DNA from: Nitrospirota bacterium
GTDB taxonomy: Bacteria; Nitrospirota; Thermodesulfovibrionia; SZUA-242
Reading direction: 5' to 3'
Length of the DNA stretch: 53,941 nucleotides
Assembly: GCA_027021335.1 (NCBI GenBank)
Contig: JALUUO010000034.1
Coordinates: 1-53,941, forward strand
The position numbers and the translations under genes were made by a program. The notes below the pieces were generated by a model. That model did not search any database. It was not told the DNA's origin and saw only the letters and a list, made by a program, of their open reading frames with translations. This document shows, one piece after another, positions 18,322 to 28,622 of this stretch; the stretch's first letter is position 1, and each line of letters starts with the position of its first letter.

Positions 18322-20952
18322 ATGGATCTTATAACAACCCATATAAACACCGATTTCGATGCTCTGGCATCCATGATTGCTGTACAGAAGCTCTATCCAG
18401 GAGCGGTAGTCGTACTTCCAGGTTCCCAGGAGAAGAACGTGCGTGAATTTATGAAAAGTTCGGCCTGGGCTTTTGATATAAAAAGACCAAAGGAAATTAA
18501 TCTTTCCGATGTGAACCGCCTGATACTGGTGGATACAAGCAGCAGGAAAAGAATAGGCTCCCTGGAAAAACTCCTGGACCGGCCCGGGCTTGAAGTTCAT
18601 GTATTTGATCATCATCCCAGGCGTGACAGTGACCTGCGCGGAACAGTGGAAGTGGTGGAAGAAGCTGCATGTATGTCCACAGTAATGGTTGAGATATTGG
18701 AAAAACGAAATATTCGTATTTCTACGGTAGAGGCCACTGTACTGGCAATGGGGATTTATGAAGAGACCGGTTTTTTCAGCTTTTCAAATACCGGGGAGCG
18801 AGAGTTCCTCGCAATGGCCAGGCTGATAAAACATGGAGCCAACCTTAACATTGTTAATAATTTTCTCGGACGCGAACCATCCCGCGAACAGATAGACCTT
18901 TTAAATGATCTTCTGCACTCTGCCAGGGAGTACAGGATATTCGGCTTTATAGTGCAAGTGGCAAAAGCCTCGCGTGAAAACTATATCGCTGATGCGGCTG
19001 TGGTGGCTCATAAGCTGCGAGACATTACAGACTGCGATGCGGTTTTCATACTGGTAAGGATGGCCGGCAAGATCTACATTATAGGCAGAAGCCGGGTCCC
19101 GCAGGTGAATGTATCCGAAGCTATATCTTTTTTTGGCGGAGGTGGGCACGCTTTTGCCGCATCTGCTGCTGTTAAAAAAGAAGGCTCTTTGGAAAAGACC
19201 GAAGAAGAGCTGATATCGATCCTTAAGAAAACAATAAGACCGCAGAAAACCGCCCGGGATATCATGACATCGCCGGTAAAGACCATACCGCACTACGCCA
19301 CTGTTCGGGAGGCGGAAAAAGCCCTTGCCAGGTACTCTTTCAGTGTTATGCCTATTGTCAAGGAAGGAAAAGAAGAGATTTTCATGGGAGTGATCTCAAG
19401 GGAGGTTGTGGAGCGTGCTCTTCACCACGGTTTTTCCGACAGGAAGATTCTGAGATTTGCGACCACCAATCCGGTAAGCGCAGAGCCGGATACATCTATC
19501 ATTGAAGTCGAAACTCTCATGGTTGAACGAAACCGTAAGTTCCTGCCTGTTTTAAAAGACGGACGTGTTGTCGGTGCAATAACCAGGACCGATCTTTTAA
19601 GGGTGCTTTACGAAGACATGCTTAGAAAGGACCGCTTTTCAGGTGAAGACATTCCAGAACGTATGGGGCCGACACGAAACATACGAACGCTTATGCAGGA
19701 GAAGTTTCCGCAAAAGCGTTTAAGACTGCTTGAGCTTTGCGGAGAGATAGCTCAGCAGATGGGATACAATGCTTACCTGGTAGGAGGCTCTGTACGCGAT
19801 CTTATAAGAAATGAGAGCAACCTCGATTTTGACGTGGTTGTTGAGGGTCACGGAATTTCATTTGCAAAGAAACTGGCGCTCGAAGCTGCTGGAAGGGTTA
19901 GAAGTCATCACAGGTTTAACACTGCTGTTGTAGTTCTTCCGGATGGTTTTAAACTGGACGTCGCCACGGCAAGAACCGAATACTATGAATCTCCGGCCGT
20001 ACTTCCGGCGGTGGAGGCGTCATCTATAAAAAAAGATTTATACCGTCGTGATTTTACGATTAATACACTTGCTGTTAGATTGAACAAAGATGAATTCGGC
20101 AGACTTATTGATTTTTTCGGAGGACAGCGAGACCTCAAAGACCGCACCATCCGGATACTGCACAACCTGAGCTTTGTGGAAGATCCTACAAGGGCTTTCC
20201 GCGCTATCCGCTTTGCAGAACGATTCGGATTTCGAATAGGAAAACATACGGCCAACCTGATTAAGGCAGCCGTAAAAATGAATCTTTTCGAAAGTCTTTC
20301 GGGCTCACGTCTTTACGACGAGTTGATGCTGTTGTTCAGGGAAACCAGGCCGGCATCCGCAGTAAAGGCTCTTGAGCGGTTCGGACTTTTAAATTGTATT
20401 CATCCGGCTGTTAAGTATTCACCAGATCTTCTGAACTTACTGGATAAACTTGAGAAAGTCGTGGAATGGCATCACCTAATGTATCTGCAGGAGTCTGTTA
20501 CAGAAGAAATTCTTTATCTTATAGCACTACTGAGCGGGCTTAAAGAAGCAGAGGTCTCCGAAGTCATAGAGCGACTAAAAATCCCACATCGCCAAGCTTT
20601 ACAGATCACCCGTGTTCTTAAACAATCACGGGCGGCACTGCAAGGTCTTCGAGGTAATCTTGATGCGAAAACCGTGTACTACGCCCTTCACGGTTTTGAT
20701 CTTGAAACCTTGGTCTTTACCATGGCCCAGACAGATGATGAAGAGGTTAAAAAGGCTTTTTCAATGTTTATCACCGAACTACGGCATGCGGCTCCACTTC
20801 TATCCGGAAAAGAGCTGAAGGCCATGGGCTATGAGCCCGGCCCGCTCTACCATAAGATTTTCAAGACTCTCTTGGATGCCCGTCTCGAAGGCGGGGTTAA
20901 AACCAAGTACGACGAAACATTGTTTGTAAGAGAAAAATTCGGGCGCAGTTAA
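18322..20952 (+). CDS. tRNA nucleotidyltransferase fused to DHH and CBS domains
   Basis: 876 residues. Residues 1-305 form a DHH/DHHA1 phosphoesterase (HINTDFDALAS, VFDHHPRRDSD and the GGGGHAFAASA motif). Two CBS domains follow (about 310-430), then a poly(A) polymerase/tRNA nucleotidyltransferase head (YLVGGSVRD, NLDFDVVVEG with the metal-binding Asp pair) and an RNA-binding tail. This fusion is typical of deltaproteobacteria, where it acts on tRNA 3' CCA ends, often as the A-adding partner of a separate CC-adding enzyme. Every tRNA here already encodes CCA, so a repair role is likely. Which bases it adds cannot be told from the motifs. Confidence 0.9.
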   Translation: MDLITTHINTDFDALASMIAVQKLYPGAVVVLPGSQEKNVREFMKSSAWAFDIKRPKEINLSDVNRLILVDTSSRKRIGSLEKLLDRPGLEVHVFDHHPRRDSDLRGTVEVVEEAACMSTVMVEILEKRNIRISTVEATVLAMGIYEETGFFSFSNTGEREFLAMARLIKHGANLNIVNNFLGREPSREQIDLLNDLLHSAREYRIFGFIVQVAKASRENYIADAAVVAHKLRDITDCDAVFILVRMAGKIYIIGRSRVPQVNVSEAISFFGGGGHAFAASAAVKKEGSLEKTEEELISILKKTIRPQKTARDIMTSPVKTIPHYATVREAEKALARYSFSVMPIVKEGKEEIFMGVISREVVERALHHGFSDRKILRFATTNPVSAEPDTSIIEVETLMVERNRKFLPVLKDGRVVGAITRTDLLRVLYEDMLRKDRFSGEDIPERMGPTRNIRTLMQEKFPQKRLRLLELCGEIAQQMGYNAYLVGGSVRDLIRNESNLDFDVVVEGHGISFAKKLALEAAGRVRSHHRFNTAVVVLPDGFKLDVATARTEYYESPAVLPAVEASSIKKDLYRRDFTINTLAVRLNKDEFGRLIDFFGGQRDLKDRTIRILHNLSFVEDPTRAFRAIRFAERFGFRIGKHTANLIKAAVKMNLFESLSGSRLYDELMLLFRETRPASAVKALERFGLLNCIHPAVKYSPDLLNLLDKLEKVVEWHHLMYLQESVTEEILYLIALLSGLKEAEVSEVIERLKIPHRQALQITRVLKQSRAALQGLRGNLDAKTVYYALHGFDLETLVFTMAQTDDEEVKKAFSMFITELRHAAPLLSGKELKAMGYEPGPLYHKIFKTLLDARLEGGVKTKYDETLFVREKFGRS

Positions 20953-21005
20953 GGTGTCCATGGAAAAGCGACCCCTGATCCCTGGTTCACGTAAACTGTT
21001 ACCGG

Positions 21006-22184
21006 TTAATTTATCTGATTCAGGATTTCCCGAATTCTCCGGTGATACGGAGTATTCTCCAGAAACGTTCGTTCCCTAAGGCCCATCACGGCGCACCATG
21101 CGCAGTGTATGGCATCGTAGGGGAATTCAAACTCCTGCCAATTGCACCAGCTCCCATCAGGGTTCTGAGAACGAAGCAGCATTAAAGTGCCTGAGCGTAC
21201 CATTGCATCGTTTTCTTCAGAAAATCCAAGGCTGCGAAATACATCGATAAACTCTCCCACCAGTTCCACATCTTCTTCCGCCAGAACGGCATGAAAATTA
21301 GAACGCAGGTATGTATAGAGCCATGGTGCATCTTGCTCTCTCAATTTCAACCTGCCGTAATTGCTGAAAATATAGGCAATATGTGTGGCAAGGAACGCGT
21401 GGTCGTAGAACAGCTCCTTGTTTTCACTTTTGTCTTCGTTGTGGGAAACAAATGGCCTGTTTTTCAGGTATCTAAGAATATCCGTTAATTGTAAGCTCAA
21501 GGAAAACCTGTTGTCCGGGTAAGCCACATCCGCCTTTTCCATACTGTAGGCATCCATCAAAATGTAGAAAACCTCGGTTTCCGATGACTTTTTGAGTAAG
21601 GTTTCAAGCTCATCATATGCCGTAACTTCTTTTTTGCGCTCCCTGGAAATTGATCCGTTTTTACTGAATTTTTTATTAAAAACTGTTTCGGCAAGCTCTT
21701 TCAGAGGTTGTGGGTTCAGGCCGAGCAACTTTGCCTCGGAAAGAAGATCAAGAAGTTCAACTTTTTTTTTATTATGCTTAAGCATAGCCGGGTTTAATTC
21801 CAGGTAATGCTTTTGCATGCGCAGTGCGAACTTATTGGCTGCTACTTTTGCCTCTTTTCGAATGTTGGCATTAGCAGATGTGGCGGATAGCTCCATGAAG
21901 ATGTAAACAGTGTCCAGGCCTATTTCCCTGAAGTTTTTCTCGTCATCCAGGAACTCATTCATCCACCTGAGTCCCTTTAACACGGCTTGGTCTCTTGCTG
22001 CTAGAAGTGATTTGCCGGGAACATATCCGCTGAAAGCAGAGTCGGCAACAGTGGTGTTTGCCGGTTTTACGTTGGTTTGTATATGGCCGGATTTGCAACC
22101 AGTGACTAAAATAGTCACAAGGATAATAATTTCCGGTCTTATAAATCTTACAACATGTTGAATCATATATTGATATATCATCAT
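21006..22184 (-). CDS. Putative lipoprotein with terpenoid-cyclase-like C-terminal repeat
   Basis: 392 residues. A hydrophobic segment ends in a lipobox (LVTGC, Cys30), so it is probably exported and lipid-anchored. The body is helical and charged. Near the C-terminus MLLRSQNPDGSWCNW resembles the QxxDGSW repeat of alpha/alpha-barrel terpene cyclases and prenyltransferases. Only one clear copy is present, so this is a fold hint, not evidence of that enzyme activity. Transcribed alone, convergent with the nucleotidyltransferase gene. Function unknown. Confidence 0.7.
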   Translation of the reverse strand: MMIYQYMIQHVVRFIRPEIIILVTILVTGCKSGHIQTNVKPANTTVADSAFSGYVPGKSLLAARDQAVLKGLRWMNEFLDDEKNFREIGLDTVYIFMELSATSANANIRKEAKVAANKFALRMQKHYLELNPAMLKHNKKKVELLDLLSEAKLLGLNPQPLKELAETVFNKKFSKNGSISRERKKEVTAYDELETLLKKSSETEVFYILMDAYSMEKADVAYPDNRFSLSLQLTDILRYLKNRPFVSHNEDKSENKELFYDHAFLATHIAYIFSNYGRLKLREQDAPWLYTYLRSNFHAVLAEEDVELVGEFIDVFRSLGFSEENDAMVRSGTLMLLRSQNPDGSWCNWQEFEFPYDAIHCAWCAVMGLRERTFLENTPYHRRIREILNQIN

Positions 22185-22325
22185 TTATATGATACGGAAA
22201 AAAGGGTGACTTTTGTCCATTGCTTCGGAATCTTTAAAGACTTAAACATTATTATCCGATAATATTCAGTATTGAATCAGCCTTGTGGCTAAATATTGCA
22301 AAAACAGAAAGTGGAGGTAGCAGCA

Positions 22326-22778
22326 ATGAAGAAGATAACCTTAGTAGCACTTTTTACAATGGCGTTAGTAGTTTTGATTACTCATTCCGCTATGGCGGCA
22401 AAACCACTCACTCCGGAGAAGCTGGATGGAGCCACCATAGTAGACGCAGACTGGGTCAAGGCAAACCTTGGCAAAGTCACGGTCTTTGACGTGCGCAAAA
22501 AGGCCGAGTACGTAGAGTCCCATATACCTGGAGCCGTCTCGGCGCCGTATAAAGAGAAAAGCAAGAAGGCCGCTGATTTCGATGCATCAAAGGATAAATT
22601 GAAGATCGGCAAATTCCCCTCTGATAAAAATGCGCCTATAGTTACTCAGTGTAACGGCGAGCGCTGCTGGAAGTCTTATAAAGCCGCTGTTTGGCTTGTG
22701 CGTGAGGGATACAAGAAAGTCTACTGGTTCCGGGGCGGACTTCCTGAGTGGAAAGCTAAAGGTTTTCCGACGGAATAA
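22326..22778 (+). CDS. Exported rhodanese-domain protein
   Basis: 150 residues from the ATG at 22326, which follows GGAGG by nine bases. Residues 1-24 are a signal peptide ending AMA. The rhodanese fold includes VTVFDVRKKAEYVESHIPGA and the active-site loop CNGERCW, with catalytic Cys109. Rhodaneses carry sulfane sulfur as a cysteine persulfide. A periplasmic single-domain form is common in sulfur-metabolising anaerobes, which fits the sulfur-type redox genes further along, though it is not linked to them. Monocistronic. Confidence 0.87.
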   Translation: MKKITLVALFTMALVVLITHSAMAAKPLTPEKLDGATIVDADWVKANLGKVTVFDVRKKAEYVESHIPGAVSAPYKEKSKKAADFDASKDKLKIGKFPSDKNAPIVTQCNGERCWKSYKAAVWLVREGYKKVYWFRGGLPEWKAKGFPTE

Positions 22779-22842
22779 CTCTTATTACTAACAGGCTATA
22801 AACCTACATTATTACAAATCATTTTGTGAACGATTAAATTTC

Positions 22843-24453
22843 ATGATAATGAAAAACATAAAAATATCGCACAAGATTATTTTTATGACAGGCCTGGGGC
22901 TTCTTCTTATTTCCTCTCTTGGTGCATGGATCGTCATTGCCGGAAAAGGCGAGATTAGCATGCTTAATGATATCTATGAGCACAAAATGAAACCTCTTGA
23001 TAATCTTCGCCAGATTCAACGGGCATTCAGAGAGATAGAGTTTAGGATGACAGGAGTAATAAGCGACATGGCGGCGCCTTTGGGAGCCGCATCCTATCTT
23101 AAAACCTCGATAAAAGAAATAGATATGTTCTGGGACAAAACAAAGGCAGAGATCCAGCTGGAAGAAGAAAAAAGTAACTTTGAGAAGGGTTTTAAAACTT
23201 TTAAACGTATCTCCATGGACCTTAATGCGGCATATCTCGACGAGGATATTGACAGGGTTACTGAGATTTACGAAGATGACTGGCTTGACGTTAAACCCAT
23301 GCTGATCAAGACGATAGACAAAATGGCCGGCAGTATGGATGAGGCGACTATGAGTTTTTTTATCGAAGAAGAAAGTTCAATTAACAGGATAAACTCTGTC
23401 GTTATTGTCGTCTGCATTGTAAGCGCTGCTGTATTTGTTTTTTGCGGGTTTCTTATTGCCCGCTCTATAAGCCGGCCGCTGGAAGTAATGGTGAAAAAAG
23501 TAAAGGATGTAGCTGCCGGTGATTTTACACATACTATAGACCTGGGTTCGACTGATGAAATGGGTATGATTGCCGGGGAGCTCGACAGAATGCTTTCAGG
23601 ACTCAGGGAAGCGTTTTCCAGAATAGCCGGTGAAACAGATACGGTATCATTTCAGGCAGAGAAACTCTCGGAGTCGTCAAACTCGCTTCTTAAGGGTGTT
23701 GAACAGCAAAAGCTCCAGGTGGAACAGGTGGCGACATCCGCGACCGAGATGTCGCAGACAGTAGTCGATGTGGCAAGCAACGCCATGAACGCCAATGAGT
23801 TGACCATGGAGTCAGCCAATTTTGCAAAAACAGGTAAAAATACCGTTATTCAAACGGTGGATAGCATTACCAAACTTGCTGAAAGTGTAGAGGCGGCCGC
23901 CAAATCTATAAAGGAGCTGGGAAAGAGTTCCCAGGAGATTGGAGTGATTGTTTCTGTAATACAGGATATTGCCGACCAAACAAATCTTCTGGCCTTAAAT
24001 GCTGCAATCGAGGCCGCAAGGGCCGGGGAGCAGGGGAGGGGCTTTGCAGTTGTGGCCGACGAAGTAAGAAAGCTTGCTGAAAAAACCGCTAAGGCTACCA
24101 GTGAGATAAGCGAAAAGATAAACGGGATACAGGCTAAAACCAGAGATTCCATCTCGGCAATGGAAAAAGGCAGCTCACTTACAGACGAAGCTGTAGGGAA
24201 TGCTAGAAAGGCAGGGGAAAGCCTGGAAAAGATCGTGGAAAGCTCCCAAAAGGTTACTCAGACGGTGCAAAGCATTGCCACAGCCACGGAAGAGCAGTCT
24301 GCTGCAGCCGATGAGGTCAGTCATAACATGGAAGATGTTTCTGGTGTAATAAATGAGACGGCAAGTTCATCAGAAGAGGTTCGGGCATCATCAAGCGAAC
24401 TTTTATCCGTAGCACAAGGGCTGATATCAGAGATGAGACGTTTTAAAATATAA
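22843..24453 (+). CDS. Methyl-accepting chemotaxis protein
   Basis: 536 residues. A first membrane segment (about 10-32) precedes a four-helix-bundle-type sensor of about 155 residues, a second membrane segment ([20 protein letters not shown]), a HAMP linker starting ISRPLEVMV, and a long cytoplasmic signalling coiled coil. The tip carries [20 protein letters not shown], the conserved hairpin that contacts CheA and CheW. There is no C-terminal CheR-tethering pentapeptide; it ends MRRFKI. The start may be ATG 22843 or ATG 22849. No other chemotaxis gene lies nearby. Confidence 0.94.
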   Translation: MIMKNIKISHKIIFMTGLGLLLISSLGAWIVIAGKGEISMLNDIYEHKMKPLDNLRQIQRAFREIEFRMTGVISDMAAPLGAASYLKTSIKEIDMFWDKTKAEIQLEEEKSNFEKGFKTFKRISMDLNAAYLDEDIDRVTEIYEDDWLDVKPMLIKTIDKMAGSMDEATMSFFIEEESSINRINSVVIVVCIVSAAVFVFCGFLIARSISRPLEVMVKKVKDVAAGDFTHTIDLGSTDEMGMIAGELDRMLSGLREAFSRIAGETDTVSFQAEKLSESSNSLLKGVEQQKLQVEQVATSATEMSQTVVDVASNAMNANELTMESANFAKTGKNTVIQTVDSITKLAESVEAAAKSIKELGKSSQEIGVIVSVIQDIADQTNLLALNAAIEAARAGEQGRGFAVVADEVRKLAEKTAKATSEISEKINGIQAKTRDSISAMEKGSSLTDEAVGNARKAGESLEKIVESSQKVTQTVQSIATATEEQSAAADEVSHNMEDVSGVINETASSSEEVRASSSELLSVAQGLISEMRRFKI

Positions 24454-24485
24454 AAAAACAGCTGACTCTGCTGATATCTCGGCAC

Positions 24486-25850
24486 TTAAGGCTTGTTTAT
24501 AGATTTTTTGATCTTTGCTTTTTCCTGATCCGCTACGACCACCAGGATGTATTTATCCGGGTGCAGGTGATCCCTGGCGGATTTAAGCACATCCTCTTTG
24601 GTTACGGACTCTACGGCTTTCAGGTAATCCTGAACATAATTCATACCAAGGCCGTAGTACTCCACGGATACCAGAAGACCTGCGATCTTGGAATTCGAGT
24701 CCATACGGAGCGGAAAACTCCCGGTTATGTAGGCCTTGGCATCTTCTAGTTCCCGATCGGAGACAGGTTCTGTCCTGATTCTCTCCATCTCCTTGATTAT
24801 CTCCTTGATTGCTGTTGCGGCCGACTCGTTTTTCGTCTGAAGATTCACCTGAAAACTTCCGGTGTTTCTGCCCGGTATGAAGCTGCTGTAGACGCTGTAA
24901 GCCAGTCCCTGGTTGTCGCGAATATTATCCATAAGCCTTGAAGCAAACCCTCCTCCGCCCAGAATATAGTTCATAACCAGGGTCGCGTAGTAATCAGGCG
25001 CTTTTCTTTTGATACCGAGGTGACCAAGAATAATATTGGCCTGGGTGATCTGTTTATCTATCGCAATTAATTTTGGCTTTACAGGCTCAGGCGGATTCGA
25101 AACCGGAGGTGGCTGTACTGTACCAACAACCCAATTTTTCAAGTATTTATTTATTAATGACTTGATTTCTCTTTTTCCGACATCTCCGACAACCGCCATC
25201 CAGGCATTGCCGGGAACATAGAAGCGACGGTAAAACTCAACCACGTCCTTGCGGGTGATGTTGTCAAGTGTTTCTTCAGTGCCCTCGGAAGGCCAGGCAA
25301 AAGGGTGTGATCCAAACAGCTCTTTATCAAAGGCCTTTGATGCGATATCACCGGGATCTTCCTTCTGCCTTTTTATGTAACCCTTAATAAGGTTTTTTTT
25401 CCGTTTAAACTCCTGCTCCGGAAACGTGGGATTAATCAGAATATCAGAAAGAAGCTCAAAGCCCAGTTCCAGGTCTTTTTTTAAGATGGAAAGTGTTATT
25501 GTTGAAAATTCTCCGCCGCCGGATGTCCCAAGCGAGCCTCCCACGAATTCTATCTCTTCACTTATCTCTTTGGATGTACGGTTTTTCGTGCCTTCTTTAA
25601 GCAATCCGGCTGTAAGGTGTGAAAGTCCGGCTTTTTCGGCCGGTTCTACAGTCTGCCCGGCGCCCAAAGCCAGAGTGATTTTTACAATCGGCAGGGCTGT
25701 TTTTTCGGAGTGAAGCAGCACGAGTCCGTTAGGTAAAACCTCGCGATCGGCAAGAAGAGGTGCAGCTAAAACGAGTGAAACATTAACAGTGGCCCCTAAG
25801 AGCAGTATTAAGCATGTTGCAAGAAACTGTATGTATTGTTTTTTTATCAC
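24486..25850 (-). CDS. M16 peptidase-family protein, non-catalytic type
   Basis: 454 residues with an N-terminal signal peptide (cleavage near LAAPLL). Both halves of the M16 fold are present, but where active members have HxxEH this protein reads AGLSHLTAGLL, lacking the full zinc site. It retains the R/Y motif region (FASRLMDNIRDNQGLAYSVY) used for substrate binding. In bacteria such proteins pair with an active M16 subunit. The GTG start overlaps the stop of the upstream active M16 gene by four bases, which supports a heterodimer. Periplasmic or outer membrane-facing. Confidence 0.88.
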   Translation of the reverse strand: MIKKQYIQFLATCLILLLGATVNVSLVLAAPLLADREVLPNGLVLLHSEKTALPIVKITLALGAGQTVEPAEKAGLSHLTAGLLKEGTKNRTSKEISEEIEFVGGSLGTSGGGEFSTITLSILKKDLELGFELLSDILINPTFPEQEFKRKKNLIKGYIKRQKEDPGDIASKAFDKELFGSHPFAWPSEGTEETLDNITRKDVVEFYRRFYVPGNAWMAVVGDVGKREIKSLINKYLKNWVVGTVQPPPVSNPPEPVKPKLIAIDKQITQANIILGHLGIKRKAPDYYATLVMNYILGGGGFASRLMDNIRDNQGLAYSVYSSFIPGRNTGSFQVNLQTKNESAATAIKEIIKEMERIRTEPVSDRELEDAKAYITGSFPLRMDSNSKIAGLLVSVEYYGLGMNYVQDYLKAVESVTKEDVLKSARDHLHPDKYILVVVADQEKAKIKKSINKP

Positions 25851-27184
25851 GCTCCCCCCTCACTTTTTTTAATAGGTATTAGAATTCCGGTGGTTTTCTG
25901 GTCTGTTGTAAGGTATTTCTTCGCTACCCTTCTTACATCTTCCGGTGTGACTGAACGTATGCCTTCTAAATATTGATCAATAAGACGCCAGCCCACAGTC
26001 AATTCGAATGTTCCAAGGGTTTTTGCCTGCATGTATATCGAGTCCTGCTCCATGATAAAGGATGCTTCCGCCTGATTTTTAGCCTTGAGTACTTCTCGCT
26101 CAGCCGGCGGTTCCTGCTTGAGCCGTTCAATCTCTTCAAGCAATCCGTTTTCCAAGACATCTGCTGTTGTTCCAGGCGATGCCGTGCCACCCAGGTAGAA
26201 AAGGCCCGGACCCCTTGAAATTCCATCGTAGGCCGCCCAGGCCGATAAGGCGGTTTTTTTGTCATATACGAGGGAGCTATACAGCCGTGAGCTTTTACCT
26301 TCGGAAAGTATAGTGGATAGGACATCCAGCGCATAGCTGTCGGCATGGGGTATTGTCGGCACTTTAAAGACAGACAAAAGATAGGGAAGCTCTGCTTCTT
26401 TTTTAACATAAACCCGCCTCTCTCCTGTCTGCGGCGCTTCGGACATGCCGAGGCTTCTTATCTCCGGACCGGTTGGTATAGCCTCGAAAGCTTCTGTTAT
26501 CTTTTCCATTACGGCATCCGGATCCACATCACCCACCACGATTATAACTGCGTTGTTCGGAGCGTAATACTTGCGGTAATGATCCACAAGGTCCTGGCGA
26601 ATAATGCTGTTTAAGTCGGCCATCCAGCCGATTACCGGCCGCCTGTACGGATGACTTTTAAAAGCGGCCGCAATAACCTCTTCATAAACAAGGCTTTGCG
26701 GGTCGTCTTCGTAACGAAGCCTTCTTTCTTCCTTTACAACATCCCGTTCCGACAGAACCTCGTTTTCCTGAAGAAGTAAATTCGTCATACGGTCCGCTTC
26801 CAGCTCTATCGAAATATCGATCCTGCCGGATGCAAGTAACTGGAAGTAACCTGTGTAATCCTTGGATGTAAAGGCGTTATCTCTGCCCCCGGCTCGTTTA
26901 ATTGTCTGAGAAAATGTTTTCGGACCGTATTTTTCCGTACCCTTAAACATCATATGTTCAAGAAGATGACTGATTCCGGTTCTGCCTAGCGGATCAGAGG
27001 CTGATCCCACCCTGTACCAGATCTGAAAAGTCGCGGTCGGCGCTTTATGATTTTCAAGAATAAGAACTTTTAGCCCGTTATGAAGAAATTCCTCTCTTAC
27101 CTGGGTGGCGGAAAGTGCTTTCAAAGGAAAGCCCGCGATAGCGATTAACAAAACCATTATTAAAAAAAATTGTTTTTTTATCAT
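25847..27184 (-). CDS. M16 zinc metallopeptidase, catalytic subunit
   Basis: 445 residues from the ATG at 27184, which follows GGAGAAAATA and begins with a signal peptide (MIKKQFFLIMVLLIAIAGF, cleavage near ALSA). The inverted zinc motif HLLEH lies in GISHLLEHMMFKGTEKYG, with the downstream glutamate of ERDVVKEERR. The C-terminal half has SRLYSSLVYDKKTALS. It degrades peptides in the envelope; the substrate is unknown. A longer frame from 27319 adds 45 residues that overlap the upstream gene and look unlike a protein start. Confidence 0.9.
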   Translation of the reverse strand: MIKKQFFLIMVLLIAIAGFPLKALSATQVREEFLHNGLKVLILENHKAPTATFQIWYRVGSASDPLGRTGISHLLEHMMFKGTEKYGPKTFSQTIKRAGGRDNAFTSKDYTGYFQLLASGRIDISIELEADRMTNLLLQENEVLSERDVVKEERRLRYEDDPQSLVYEEVIAAAFKSHPYRRPVIGWMADLNSIIRQDLVDHYRKYYAPNNAVIIVVGDVDPDAVMEKITEAFEAIPTGPEIRSLGMSEAPQTGERRVYVKKEAELPYLLSVFKVPTIPHADSYALDVLSTILSEGKSSRLYSSLVYDKKTALSAWAAYDGISRGPGLFYLGGTASPGTTADVLENGLLEEIERLKQEPPAEREVLKAKNQAEASFIMEQDSIYMQAKTLGTFELTVGWRLIDQYLEGIRSVTPEDVRRVAKKYLTTDQKTTGILIPIKKSEGGA

Positions 27185-27197
27185 TATTTTCTCCACG

Positions 27198-28622
27198 TTA
27201 TCCCACCACGTTAAATGTACGCACCCTGAACTTTGCGCCAAGACTATATGCGATTTTCTCACACTCTTTAGTATCAACACCGGGCATATCGACCACCGTG
27301 GCAACCACCTCGGCGCCACCTGTTTGAACCGCTTTGCGAATAAAATCTACCGTTCCGTCCCAAGCCCTGTCAATGCCGGGCTGGCAGATGCGGTTATAAA
27401 TATCCCGGTTCTGCGCGTTTAAACTTATCGAGTATACATCCACCAGTCCTTTAAGTTCTGACAGAATGTTTTTTTTGTGAATCAGGTTGGCATGGCCGTT
27501 GGTGTTTACCCGGACTTTTAAACCTTTTGATTTAATCCAGGAGGCAACGTATTTTACCGTATCCAGTCGTAAAAGAGGTTCTCCGTATCCGCAAAATACC
27601 ACTTCATTGCAGTTTTCCGGTTCACCAATGGCCTGGATAATCTCGTCCGCACTTGGTTCTTTTTTCAATTTGAGATTATGCCCTTTTACAAAGGCATCCG
27701 TGTCTTTTGCACAGAAAGAGCATCTGCTGGTGCAGCGGTTTGTGATGTTCAGGTAGAGGGAGTTTCTTATGCGGTAGGCTATACGACCTTTTTCAGCCGG
27801 CTCGCCAATACCGAATAATATATGTGCATTCAAGGATGTTATCCTGGCCACGTCATTAAGGCTTAGGCCTTTAAGCTCTGCTATCTTTTGGGCCGTGTGC
27901 ACCATATATGCAGGTTCATTCCTTTTGCCTCTAAGCGGAACAGGAGAAAGGTACGGCGCATCGGTTTCAAGAAGCATGTTTTCTATAGGAATGGACTTTA
28001 CCACCTGGCGAAGCGCCTCTGATTTTTTATACGTAACCGGCCCTGTTATGGAGATATAAAACCCCATTTCGACCGCTCTTTCGGCCATGGCTCTATCTCC
28101 TGAGAAGCAGTGAATCACTCCACGAAGTTTTTCTCCCGGTCCGATGTCCCGGCTTTGCATACGCAGTATCTCCATGGTTTCGTCGTTTGCTTCACGGCTA
28201 TGGACCACAAGCGGCAGGTTCATCTGTTTTGCAAGCTCGATATGCTGCATAAAAGCTTTTCGCTGAACTTCGCGGGGTGAATGCATGTAGTGGTAGTCAA
28301 GACCGGTTTCACCAACTGCAACCACCTTGGGATGTGAAAGCCACCGCCTAAGTTCGGATAAAAGCCGGTCATCAAGAGATGAAGCATCATGAGGATGTAT
28401 GCCGGCCGCAACATGGATAAATTCTTTTTTTTCGGCAAGAGCAAGGGCTTCCGGGTTATCTCTGCTGTCGGTGCCGATAAGAATAAGGGATCGAACTCCG
28501 GAATTCCTTGCTCTCTCGATCACTTCTTCGAGGTCCCCGTTGAACTGCTCCATCTGGAGATGGCAGTGTGTGTCTACAAGGAATTCGTTCTGTATATCCG
28601 GAGCGCTTACAGTTCTACTCAT
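27198..28622 (-). CDS. TatD-family nuclease fused to a radical SAM domain
   Basis: 474 residues. Residues 15-275 are a TatD-type metal-dependent hydrolase: DTHCHL, GIHPHD, GETGLDYHY, VVHSREA, HCFSGD and LLETDAPY are all present, so its metal site looks complete. From about residue 287 a radical SAM domain begins with NRCTSRCSFC, the CxxxCxxC cluster motif, and ends at a short C-terminus. TatD proteins are 3'-5' exonucleases; a radical SAM protein is often encoded beside tatD, and here the two are one chain. What the radical domain modifies is unknown. It overlaps the next upstream gene by eight bases and lies 13 bases before the M16 genes. Confidence 0.88.
   Translation of the reverse strand: MSRTVSAPDIQNEFLVDTHCHLQMEQFNGDLEEVIERARNSGVRSLILIGTDSRDNPEALALAEKKEFIHVAAGIHPHDASSLDDRLLSELRRWLSHPKVVAVGETGLDYHYMHSPREVQRKAFMQHIELAKQMNLPLVVHSREANDETMEILRMQSRDIGPGEKLRGVIHCFSGDRAMAERAVEMGFYISITGPVTYKKSEALRQVVKSIPIENMLLETDAPYLSPVPLRGKRNEPAYMVHTAQKIAELKGLSLNDVARITSLNAHILFGIGEPAEKGRIAYRIRNSLYLNITNRCTSRCSFCAKDTDAFVKGHNLKLKKEPSADEIIQAIGEPENCNEVVFCGYGEPLLRLDTVKYVASWIKSKGLKVRVNTNGHANLIHKKNILSELKGLVDVYSISLNAQNRDIYNRICQPGIDRAWDGTVDFIRKAVQTGGAEVVATVVDMPGVDTKECEKIAYSLGAKFRVRTFNVVG

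Noticed and set aside
22286-22300. Sigma-54-like TGGC...TTGCA upstream of the rhodanese gene
   Set aside because: GG and GC are nine bases apart, not ten; sigma-54 promoters do not tolerate this spacing well.
27185-27319. N-terminal 45-residue extension of the catalytic M16 protein
   Set aside because: It overlaps the end of the TatD-radical SAM gene, lacks a ribosome binding site and precedes a perfect signal peptide with its own GGAG site.
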